From contig QLIY01000902.1 in NCBI GenBank assembly GCA_003260075.1, positions 1 to 64,000 on the forward strand: DNA of 64,000 nucleotides, read 5' to 3'. Position numbers and translations under genes: made by a program. The first letter of the stretch is position 1. Every line of letters begins with the position of its first letter. Shown in pieces: positions 54,248 to 64,000 of this stretch. The notes beneath the pieces were generated by a model. It worked only from the letters and a program-made list of their open reading frames with translations. It ran no database searches and was not told where the DNA came from. This DNA is from Phallusia mammillata (lineage: Eukaryota > Chordata > Ascidiacea > Phlebobranchia > Ascidiidae).

Positions 54248-55261
54248 ACAAAACGCAGGGTTTGAAACAACAGTCCCGATCGGGAACTATCGATCACATT
54301 AATACTAACTGTAGCCCTGATAAGACAAGTACACCTACTGTTGGTAATTAAACACTGCACAACTAAACACAGTACTATCTTATATACCTGTATGAATTCT
54401 GGGTATTTTTTGCCAAAAAAGTCATATCATGTAATGATTCGCCCTTTACCCTTCCGTCAGCAAACTGCACGTTTGTAAACTTTTTGTGGCCCTGATGCAT
54501 CGTGACGTTTTTGTTGTTCCTAAATGAGTACGTAAAGCACCTTTCATGTCATTCAACTTGCCACGACCGGAGTGAGCTGCAGCTAAAGATCACCTTGATA
54601 ACCATGACCTCATGATTAACTGTTTGAGGGAAGTTTCACTATCATGATGTAAATCAAATAAAAAGGGCAATTGCTTTTTATCAAGAACGCGTAAACAGAA
54701 CTATTCACTTGTGGCCACATTTCTGCCGCAAGTTGAAAAGTACTGTATATTGCGTTCTTAATGTGGATAGGCTACATTATATTTTTATGATTAATTATTT
54801 ATGACACTTAATTATTGAACAACTGTAACTGCTAATAATCCAGCTTCGCCTTTTTATTTTTTACAGCCTTCATAGTTTTGGCCAGTTAAATGCCAACATA
54901 GGTTATTCCTGCAGAAATGATGTCAGATAAACTTCTCAGAAAATGAACGGCTAAGGTGACCTATCCATATTTGCCCATTTTGCTCGTCCTATTCATCCCA
55001 ATGCGGATGTTACGTGGGTCATTCATTGATAATGTTTGCAAAAAATTGTCACGCACCATAAAACTACACCCGTGGCTAAGCCTCAACAAAATATTTTGGA
55101 GAGGCCGAAACGTTTTGTAGGGTCAAAAATATTGTGTCATCGTACAAGTTGGTATAAAACATATCGAATGGGTATAGCTTATACACGTAAATACTGCTTA
55201 AATAGTAAATTTACGCACGTATACCATTTACTGCGACAATGACATAATAACGCATAATGAT
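54248..55261. other. Intergenic region
   Basis: No gene or element recognised. The short frame at 55036-55242 shows no family motif. Confidence 0.35.
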
Positions 55262-55321
55262 TCGCGACCCTAAAATTATATTTCGTGATTTTAGGTCGCG
55301 ACCTACATTTTGAGAAGCCCT
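55262..55321. mobile_element. Truncated hAT end
   Basis: The right terminus is a type also seen at 51545-51561 (gcgacc region then ttttgagaagccctg). Only about 60 nt remain. Confidence 0.45.
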
Positions 55322-55836
55322 GGTATACCTGATATGTGCATTTTTCTTTTTCTTGGTTCTTGTCCCCTCAGAATGCAATACATTGTTGCACTTGCATATA
55401 AGTTTTTGACAATGTTCGTGACGGTGCCTGCAGCAAATCGTTTACGCACGCCAGTGACATAAGTCAAGAACATAGTGTGGTAGAGTTGATTTTTTAAAGA
55501 TTTCAAAACCTGCGTTTTCCTGTTGGTTAAGTCTTTCTTTGAATGTACCTCAAACGTCTCCTTTATTGTAGCTAGGTTTCAACAGCTGTCAGAAAAAACT
55601 TTGATTGGGGTGTTTACTGTTTACGATTCGTTTTAACGCAGCAAGTTTTGTTTTGGAGTTAATATAATAAAGCTTATGGTGTAAACGAGTCGTCGTATGT
55701 TTTTTTTTCCAAAAAGGCCCACTTCGGCACAAAGGTTTCTGTATTTTTTTAGTTTGCCTAATGAAAAGAATTATACATGTGCGGGTAATCTCTTTTCAAG
55801 CTTGTGTGGTATTTCATTTTAACCATAACAACTTTT

Positions 55837-57477
55837 ATGTCAAGGTTAAGTGCAATGGCAACCCTGTATTATGTAACAACTGTTCTGCACCTGTTAATTG
55901 CTTTGAAACCTTATTCAGTCAATGCTGAGTACGGTTTTATGAAGGTGAAAGCCAAGGATCAACAAGAAAAGGAACTATGTATTGCCTTCAACTCACAGTT
56001 TAAAGACATTCCTATAGGTGTACCAAAGGTGCCGTGGGAAAATTGGATGCAGTTTGTGGACATCTACCCTGAGTTTGGCTGTGTGAAACCAAAATCTGAC
56101 TACCAAAACAGTGGTGTAATTGTAAAACGTGGAAACTGTACATTTTTTGATAAAGCTAATAATGTGGAGTCAGCCCATGGAGATGCTCTTTTTGTGGTAA
56201 ATGATGGAGAACTTCTAGTGCCAGGAATGCAGTCTGATGAAGAGAACAAAGTTGGGATACCTGTATCTGTACTCACTGAAAAGTCATATAATGTAATATC
56301 AAACATGCAAACAGATTTTGGAAAGAATAATGTACGATTTATTCAGTACCAGCCACAAACCAAATCATCAATTGATCCTAATGCAATTGTAATGTGGCTT
56401 CTTGCTGTTTGTACATGTGCTGCAGGAGCATGGTTGCAGGGATCAAGTAGCAGACCTCAACAATCCAGCAGGACAACAAGGAATGGCGAACCAAGTAGTC
56501 ACAATCAGACCGATTCATCTGAAGCAGATGATGGTGTTGAGTTGCACATCACTGTAACCCATGCAGTCATTTTCTTTTGTATGTGTTCTGTTTCTATTTT
56601 GCTAATGTATTTTTTCTTTGATTACCTAGTATATTTTCTTATTGGTGTGTTTTGCTATGCATCTTCAATGGCCTTGTTTGATTTACTTTATGGGGCATTG
56701 AAAAATTCCCCATGTTTTACACGCTTCAGGGTCCCCCAAAATTCAGTTCCATGTTTAAGCCACCGACCTCCTATTTTAGGAGTTATTTTATTTGTTGCTT
56801 GTGCATTGTTTGCCATTATCTGGGCAATCAATAGAAAGTCCCCATATGCTTGGATCATACAAGACATTTTAGGCTGTGCTTTTTGCATTTACATGATAAA
56901 AACTATCAAGCTGCCCAGCTTTAGAGTTAGCACAACCTTGCTTGTGTTGTTCTTTGTTTATGACATTTTCTATGTGTTTGTGACACCTTTATTGACAAAA
57001 AACAATGAAAGCATTATGGTACATGTAGCAACTGGTGGTACAGGTGCTACTAAGGAGGAGGTACCAATGTTGTTTAAGTTGCCAAAGTTTTTGTTGGTGC
57101 CTTTGGCAAAATGTGTTGATGTGCCTTATTCAATGCTGGGTTATGGTGATGTAATATTGCCAGGTTTGCATGTTGGTTTTTGTGCTGCTTGGGATGCACG
57201 AATTAGTAACACAGTCAAGTTTCATTCTTACTACTTAGCAGCAATTGTTGGCTATGCTATTGGTCTGGTAATCACATTTGTGGCTATGTACATGATGATG
57301 ATGGGACAGCCAGCTTTACTGTATCTTGTACCCTGCTGTTTATTGAGTACCACAATAGTTGCTGTAAAACGAAATGAGCTGAACAGCATCTGGCATGCTT
57401 CTAGCTCAAAATCTGTAATTGAGCCTGACTGCTCAGAGGAAAATCAGGGTTTCTTGCAAACTGATAGTGACCTTTAA
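55837..57477 (+). CDS. SPPL2: Signal peptide peptidase-like 2 (SPPL2 a/b type) intramembrane aspartyl protease, single exon
   Basis: A 546-aa frame from the first in-frame ATG (55837); upstream codons to 55804 are open but lack an ATG. An N-terminal hydrophobic signal precedes a PA domain (roughly 50-190, with GVIVKRGNCTFFDKA). A linker with Ser/Thr and Gln follows the first TM, then a multi-pass catalytic region. Catalytic motifs are intact: VYDIF (Asp376), LGYGD (Asp438) and PAL (492-494). SPPL2 enzymes cut type II membrane-protein stubs in endosomes and lysosomes, TNF-alpha being the classic substrate class. Length and order fit the family. The whole gene is one exon while all neighbours are split, so it may be a retrocopy that kept function. 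The C-terminus (QGFLQTDSDL) is an acidic cytosolic tail that could sort the protein. Confidence 0.93.
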   Translation: MSRLSAMATLYYVTTVLHLLIALKPYSVNAEYGFMKVKAKDQQEKELCIAFNSQFKDIPIGVPKVPWENWMQFVDIYPEFGCVKPKSDYQNSGVIVKRGNCTFFDKANNVESAHGDALFVVNDGELLVPGMQSDEENKVGIPVSVLTEKSYNVISNMQTDFGKNNVRFIQYQPQTKSSIDPNAIVMWLLAVCTCAAGAWLQGSSSRPQQSSRTTRNGEPSSHNQTDSSEADDGVELHITVTHAVIFFCMCSVSILLMYFFFDYLVYFLIGVFCYASSMALFDLLYGALKNSPCFTRFRVPQNSVPCLSHRPPILGVILFVACALFAIIWAINRKSPYAWIIQDILGCAFCIYMIKTIKLPSFRVSTTLLVLFFVYDIFYVFVTPLLTKNNESIMVHVATGGTGATKEEVPMLFKLPKFLLVPLAKCVDVPYSMLGYGDVILPGLHVGFCAAWDARISNTVKFHSYYLAAIVGYAIGLVITFVAMYMMMMGQPALLYLVPCCLLSTTIVAVKRNELNSIWHASSSKSVIEPDCSEENQGFLQTDSDL

Positions 57478-59494
57478 AGCTGGAAAAAGTTTAAATTCTC
57501 CGTCCCTTTCATACCCAGAATTTGCAATAACTACATTTTGTTTTCCTTATTTTACTGCTTTTAAAGTAATGTGTTCTATTCCTTTTATTGATTTGTTAAA
57601 GAAGGGTTTTCATGAAATGCCACTGTTTTTATGTTTATTACAGAAACTGAATCCCCAATTGGGTAAGAAACAATTTAGTTATCTGTTATTGCTTCATTTG
57701 TATTTTTTTCTGAAAATGATGGGTGCATTTGTAATGCGCTGTTTGAGGGAAAATTTTGCTTGAATCATGCCTCAACCATATCATACACAATACAATGCTG
57801 TATTGTCAAAGTTGACATTCAATACTCTTAGCTAGACTATCATGTTTGCACTGCGTCAGTAAATGCATGCAATTTGCTGCGTTAAATCAAACCATCACCA
57901 GTTAGACGGCAGAAGCGCGAGTCGTCGCTGTTTTCTTGCTTAGTTCAAAGATATTTATTAACCTTCATTAAATCATTTTGCGATTGTTCGTGAATCAACA
58001 TTTTGCCTTTGTGGTGCTTGAATGAATCCGTCCAATACTGCCAAGAATGCCCAGCATACAATGTCTTGTTACAACGTTGGGAGATGAGGCAACCTTGCTT
58101 GTTTTGTAGTACTCATCAAGCGGGTAGTTCGTTCCAGCAGGTGTGTTCTATTTTCAAACTGATTGTTTGTCATTAAATCACTGGTTACACGTGGGCTAAA
58201 AGTTTGGCAGTGCTCCTAACTTCCAATACCACTTTCAAATAAAAAAGGAATTACTTTAAACGGCAATGTGTCCCGCTGAATCTTTAAAAAGTGAATCTTT
58301 TCAGTCAGCGTTGTACCTAAAAAATCCTGCTGGATTCCAATGAAGCGTAATAAAGGACGAAAACCGAAATACATTCAGACAATAATTTAGGACGTGACAC
58401 ATTTACAATCGTGTTAAATGTATTGAAAGAAACGAACTACTGGCTATTATATTGTCCCTTTGATGGTTTGTTTAAGCACGTTAAATTCTGACATAACTCT
58501 TCACTTGTTCGTCGATTTTTTCTTACAAATCTTTTAACATTTAACAAACTATGCAAGTTTAGTATTTGCTTTAATCAAAACTTGAGAGATGGTCAGTGGT
58601 TAGCGCATCCGCCTTGTACTCACAAGGTTAAGGGTACTAATCCCATCTGTCGCTTGTGTTTGCTTGAGCAAAACGGTCTTGCTCCAATCCCGTGGTTTCT
58701 AAAATGAGTAAAAATCAATGAAGAACAATTCAACGGACTTGCAATGAAACAGGCAGTTTACCTAAAACACATAAGGATTTGTTTTGCAAAAATTACGTAC
58801 CCAAAAAAGCGATTTTAAGAACTAAATCGAACACATAAGCTGTATCTTTCGAGCGGTGTGTAGCTGAAGTATTTGTGGAAAGATTTTTACAGACGACTTT
58901 GTGCATAACCATGAACTTTCGGGCGTCGACAGATGCATCATCCGAAACAAAGATAACTCAATCAAAGTTGCCTAATTATGGCAGTTGGACTTTATAAAAG
59001 TGCAAAAACAAACACACATTAGTTTGAAAAAATATTTAATGGTGCTACATACAAGGTAATACGACCATATAAATTGAAATATTACCTGAAGGCATTTGTT
59101 TCATACGTAAAACCTTGGCCCGGTCATCCATTAGACTGTGGAAATGTGTTGACTTGATCGGCGGAGAAGTCTGCGAGTTGGTGCAATGTTTCAATGACAG
59201 TTTTGATATTGCTTTCGGTTTTGTAATGAAATATTACTGCGTAAATAGTGAAAATGAATTTTGAACTAGTGAACTATACTTGTTGTGTATGTCTTCATTT
59301 AAAATTAGAAAATTATGTGTCTATATCTCATTCTTTATGTGGTCAATTATTGATTTTGGTGTCAGACTGTCAGTCTCAAGGCCTTGTGACGAAGGGAATT
59401 ATACCAAGGTTGATAATCAAAATAATTTTAGGCTGAATGTATGAAGTGTATGGCCCGAAATTAACAAAAGAGCAAGGTTTAATAATACCTCAAG
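57478..59494. other. SPPL2 3' region and intergenic region to HUWE1
   Basis: Likely holds the SPPL2 3' UTR and the HUWE1 promoter and 5' UTR. One tRNA-like sequence lies at 58589-58650. No other gene was recognised. Confidence 0.45.
58589..58650 (+). tRNA. tRNA-like sequence or tRNA-derived SINE head
   Basis: Outer arms GAGAGATG and CATCTGTC nearly pair. The A-box-like stretch is GGTCAGTGGTTAGCGCA. The anticodon-like hairpin is CCTTG...CAAGG. The B-box-like stretch is degraded (GGGTACTAATCCC instead of GGTTCGAATCC). Probably not a functional tRNA. Confidence 0.35.
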
Positions 59495-62400
59495 ATGAAG
59501 GTCGACCGTAACAAGCTGAAAAAATGCACTACGGAAGTGGTAAGCAAAACAAAAAATGTGTAAACCTTCTACAAACTGCGTATAAAACAAGCTTTTTGCA
59601 GCCGGCTGACTGTCGAGTTTTGATAGACAAACTAAGATCATGTTCTGATGATAATTTAATGAAGATACTGGAACAAACAACTAGTTGGACAGTTGGAAAA
59701 TGCGAACTTTATCACTGGGTTGATGTACTAGACAGGTAAAGAGTTGTTGGTTTAGACCAGTGGTTCTTAACCTTTTTTTGTCCACGCCCCCCCTAAGGTG
59801 TTTGTCGGGCACTTCATGCCCCCCTAAAACAGACAAAAAACGACAGTTTTTTCGAACACATGCAGCAATGGAACTACCAGAAGTTTCCGTTGTCTATATT
59901 GTAAACCAGGGATCACCTAATTACGCCCCGGGGGCGTTAATGATTGTGCAAACATTCATATAATACATTCCAGTAATAATTTTACCTGGTCAGATGTTAA
60001 AGAAGCTTACTTCTTTCTTTTTATCAGTCAACGTTTTCTGATACAGTGATAGCGTTGNTTTCGAACACATGCAGCAATGGAACTACCAGAAGTTTCCGTT
60101 GTCTATATTGTAAACCAGGGATCACCTAATTACGCCCCGGGGGCGTTAATGATTGTGCAAACATTCATATAATACATTCCAGTAATAATTTTACCTGGTC
60201 TAACAGGATAACAAGGCATAAGTATTATCCAAAAGCAGTTTGTTACGTCACATACAAAAGCAAAGAATAGTAATTGTGTGCGAACAATTGCTTTTTTAGT
60301 GCCTTGTGGTAGAATAAACGCGCATTAGTTGGTATGTGTCACTTTACAATTAAACAGCGGCACAATCTGATTACAAATAAGATCGCCGGAAGGCATGAAA
60401 CCTTTGCGGACCCGTCAAAATCACCTTGCATGTGCCAGTTTGGGAAAGGCTGTTGTTAAAATGATCCGACCTGCATTTAAAAAAATTGGCGACCCCTGTT
60501 CTAAACTGACAAACAAAAAACTTTGCCATGCATGTCATTACTCCAAATTTGTGTTTCGCCAGAAGGTATTGCATCATAACATTCGTTTCTTTATAAAAAA
60601 AATTGTGCTCGCAAACAATGCACTACACTTGCAAAATTAATACTAGGGGGAGGTGAGTCCAAAGTTAAATAAATTTGTTTATTTAACTTTTGGCTCACGC
60701 CCCCCTTGGAAATGTCTGGCGCCCCCCTGGTTAAGAACCACTGGTTTAGACTAAGTTTAACTCTTCAAATGGTTTACGACATATGATCATGTATTCTTTA
60801 TGGTTTTATTTTCAAAATGGCTTGTGTCGATTACATTCCTTTTTTTGAAAGCCTTTAATTTTGTGCAGAAAACTAACTCAGTTGCCTTCCACAAAATGCA
60901 GTTTTTGAAATATAAGAATGTGTCTTAGAGATTAAATATAATAGCTGTTAAACTGTACTGTCTGCTGCCCGTAAAAAGCTTTTTATGCGTTTTAGGATAA
61001 AGTTCTGCCAATTTAAAGTCACAGAAAGTTAATTGATTACCAGAACACTAAGGAAAACTGTTTTCAGATTTGATGCCATTTTAGCCACTTCAGCAAACAC
61101 AAATGGCTCAGAATTCCTGCTGGTTGTGAACACTGATGAAAAGCAAATGGAATTAACTTTGGCAGTTTTGCATTTTACTTCTTTACTAATTGAATACAGC
61201 TTTTCAAGACATCTCTATAGTTCTGTTGAGGTGGGACATTCTTGTAATCACTCCTAAAAGGTCTTGTTTTACCATTGTACAAAGTGTGTAAACAGAAGAT
61301 TGGACAGTCAGAGTTAACTATGTAATATTGACCAATGCTAGTGATTGTCTGAAACATGGTTTGGTTAAAAACATATTTTATAATGATTTATGGCTGTTTA
61401 AGGCGATTAACATGTGTTTGATTGACAATTTTGACAGTAACGGCTGATATGGGGAACAACCATTGCAGAAGTTAAGAGAAACAAGTTTATAAATATGTTT
61501 TCTGCTACTGTGGTATTATTTTGTTGTGTTATTATGTCTTTTAGCATTTAATCATGCTGCTGTCATCTTCCAACCTGGATGTGATTTTATCTGTTCTCAA
61601 CCTACTCTATGTGTTCAGCAAGCGATCAAATTTTCTTACCAGACTCACAGACAAACAGCGCTTGCCTTTGCTAAAGAGATTGAGTTATCTGGCAGAGGTA
61701 AAATAGCAGTATTTGCTGGTTTATTCTCAGCTGGCTTTCATAATTGCTATGTTTAGGTTGTGGGAATATCTGGCAGTTTAATTATAAGCACACATTATTT
61801 GAACACTTTTGCAACAAATAAAAAAGAGCTTCTCATGACCTACCATTTTGCATATGTAACTGCACTTTATGCATGTTGCCCTTTTCGGAACAGTTATTGT
61901 TGACTGCTTTGTTATAGAAGTGGTTCTATTTGTTGGAAATCAAACTGTCATTGGATAACTTTTCAATAAGTGTAATGGCTTTGATACTTTTTACCCAAAA
62001 ATATTTTTATGCTTTCAAAGGTTTTGTTGTAATTCTGCTTAAATGCCAAATATGTATGTAATTAATATGCTAATGTTTTTTTTGTGTTTTTGCTTTAATT
62101 GCACTATGGCATTTTACACACTTGTATATGTATAAGATATATATATTTTAACACATTTATTTTAGGAAGCAAACTGAATTTAGTGAGTAAAAATATCGAT
62201 AACAATGCTTAAATTTATTAATTTTGAATTCCATGTTCACAGTACTTGCTTGTATGTATTGATTATTTTTGAAAGCCCTATAGAAACAGATGTGGCTTAC
62301 TTAGTAGAGGAAAAGAGATGTAACTACATTGTATGGTGGCCTTTAAACATTGATTTATATCTACACACACTGTTTATTGTATATATTCATACTTATTTCA

Positions 62401-63831
62401 TGCTTAGTTTAGAAGTATACCTTGGCAAATCGTTAAATGTTTTGGGAATATTAATGCAGTAATTCAAAATAAATGTGTTTTTTCTCTCTTGGTATGTTGA
62501 GTTTTTTATGCCTTGCTGCTGTTCTGTGGGCTTCAGAGCAATCAAGGTTAAATTTTTTTCTTAATATTTCTACATTTGTTTCTAGAGCTGGGGTGGAAAG
62601 GAAAATGGTTTTGGACTTGCCGAGTCATGTCTTAATTCTCCTCTCTCTGTGAGTACACCACATGTACCACTTGTGTTTTGTGCATTTGTTATGACATCTT
62701 TTACAAGAGCCAAGAACAATGCACTGATTTGGATTTTAAATCAACAAAATTTCTATTCACTTGCTACATTTTTCATTTTTTTTCTATTTTTTGTGGTCAA
62801 CACTAAAATATGCTACCACTTTAACTATTTCCTGTGATAAAATTTTTGTAATGAATGTCTGTGAAAAATTTTGTAAATGAAAACAGACATATACCCTAAA
62901 ATTCTGCACATTTTTACAAACAAAACTTAACATACATATACATTTTATCGATTCAGATAGATTTGTTCAATTTGCAAACAAAAAATATTGATTTCAATTT
63001 GCACTGTTTGATGTCAATTGTATATTATGCTAAAATTATAACCCAGAAAATGGTGTTGCTTGCATGATGCATTTAGGCCATTGCAGCACTTGCTAATTAC
63101 CATTAAGTTGTCATTACTTTGCAGAGTTTTCCTAGCAATGCAACCACACTTCATTACGAGTTTTATGCTGACCCAAAAGACGTCAATGAATCTCACACAT
63201 CAAGAAAACAAGCAAATAATATGTATTGCATTCATGTAGAGAATGTACATCAGGTCTGTCAAACTACCTTCTGACACTGTGTGCAATCTATACTGTATTC
63301 CAAATGAGATTTATATTGTTTTAAGTTGACTTTTCATGTTGTCTAATGTTGGTTTGTTTTCTGCTTTTGGTCAAAATTCAGGACTGTTGACACACTATGA
63401 ACAGGCAACTACAGTTCAGTCATAACAAATATAACCGCTATTACCTCACTGGTTTACCCGAATACATATTATGTTTCAAAATTTGCTCATTTTCAAAACA
63501 TTACCAGCTATTTAAAGGTTAACCCAAACTATATTGCTTGTATTTTTGAAACTAATCAGTGCTTGTTTTGTTTTTTTAGCAAAAACCAATGATTTTAGCC
63601 ACTAACTATTTAATTAATTACCCTATACAAGACATAAATATGGACCAACTTTTCAATGATAGATGTCCAGCAGTCCAGCAGAGATAATGGAGTCATTGAT
63701 TCGGATGTACCCTATTCCTGATTCTTCCAAGATGCTACTTTACACCCATCTCAGACTGGCACACAGTTTTGCAAACCATGGAACTAGACTGAAATGTGTT
63801 CAAGCTCGTCTACATGCAATATCTGTACTTG
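59495..63831 (+). CDS. HUWE1: HUWE1 HECT E3 ubiquitin ligase, N-terminal exons (gene continues past the window)
   Basis: Seven coding exons: 59495-59539, 59602-59735, 61068-61230, 61545-61697, 62586-62648, 63125-63253, 63663-63831, about 285 aa with continuous phase. The product starts [10 protein letters not shown]. It continues [99 protein letters not shown] and [14 protein letters not shown]. This matches the start of vertebrate HUWE1 and enters the DUF908 region. The full family protein is about 4,300 aa with a C-terminal HECT domain, acting in protein quality control, DNA damage and p53/MYC turnover. The last exon ends at a GT donor (63832) with one base of phase. Intron 2 holds a large hAT element. 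Confidence 0.93.
59907..60498. mobile_element. Nested hAT element
   Basis: Ends CAGGGATCACCTAATT and AATTGGCGACCCCTG, flanked by ttgtaaac and ttctaaac. It is inside 59758-60743. The stretch 59850-59991 repeats at 60060-60201 around the n. Confidence 0.6.
59992..60057. other. 66-nt stretch identical to 54007-54072, ending at n
   Basis: Begins agatgttaaagaagcttac and ends gatagcgttg, identical to part of the tctag-rich element 6 kb upstream. It is directly followed by n and then a return to the local sequence. Probably a chimeric contig end. Confidence 0.65.
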
Positions 63832-64000
63832 GTAAGATTCAAAATACTGATACTTTCGAAATTTTGTCCATTGTTTCTGTTGCCAATCCTTTGCCTGTAA
63901 AAGCTGTTGAAATAGTCATGGAACTAGACGTTTGGATTTTGGGATTAACACATGCAAAACCTATATAAAACTCAACCTCAATGTGGTTAAATTTCAAACA

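Larger units (their letters stand above)
59758..60743. mobile_element. hAT element in HUWE1 intron 2, with a join inside
   Basis: Ends CAGTGGTTCTTAACC and GGTTAAGAACCACTG, with a perfect target duplication gtttagac. It starts 22 nt after the exon 2 donor. A second hAT element is nested inside. The single n at 60058 marks a join with duplicated flanks, so the true size is smaller. Confidence 0.8.

Noticed and set aside
55804-55836. SPPL2 start at the upstream GTG
   Set aside because: Not an ATG; the first ATG at 55837 gives a good signal sequence.

Overview
The window looks like nuclear DNA of an ascidian tunicate, most likely Ciona-like. The evidence is compact genes with short GT-AG introns, HUWE1, SPPL2 and GLUT homologues, an expansion of fibrinogen-domain receptors, a composite tRNA-related SINE and a very high density of small hAT elements. 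The species is inferred, not proven. Gene models were built by hand from splice sites, reading phase and recognisable domains. In every model the exon lengths sum to a multiple of three once the flagged single-base or join defects are allowed for.

Layout. 1-12.9 kb: two tandem type II membrane receptors with a C-terminal fibrinogen-related domain (copies A and B, plus strand), a fragment of a third, and repeated upstream blocks interrupted by assembly joins and hAT elements. 15.7-17.1 kb: small EGF-CA repeat gene (minus). 18.8-25.0 kb: class A GPCR (minus, 8 exons). 30.1-34.2 kb: unrecognised gene with a signal-peptide-like start and a Lys-rich, acidic C-terminus (minus). 35.8-42.9 kb: divergent GLUT/SLC2-type transporter (minus, 11 exons). 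47.5-51.3 kb: second class A GPCR-like receptor (minus, 6 exons). 55.8-57.5 kb: intronless SPPL2-type intramembrane aspartyl protease (plus). 59.5 kb to the end: the first seven coding exons of HUWE1 (plus), running off the window.

The genes do not form an obvious pathway. This is ordinary metazoan gene territory with a local receptor expansion. The most unusual layer is structural. At least a dozen hAT-type elements have recognisable ends and 8-bp target duplications. There is a MULE-like MITE with 9-bp target duplications, and an inverted-repeat insertion carrying a hammerhead-like core.

The assembly has a clear artefact signature. Nine homopolymer spacers are exactly 10 nt long, and eight of them sit between near-identical flanks. 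Four more homopolymers are 62-82 nt. Four single n characters sit at overlap duplications. All spacers are G left of the first n and C right of it, which suggests gap fillers and a flipped first sub-scaffold. Any reading of tandem duplications here must allow for this.
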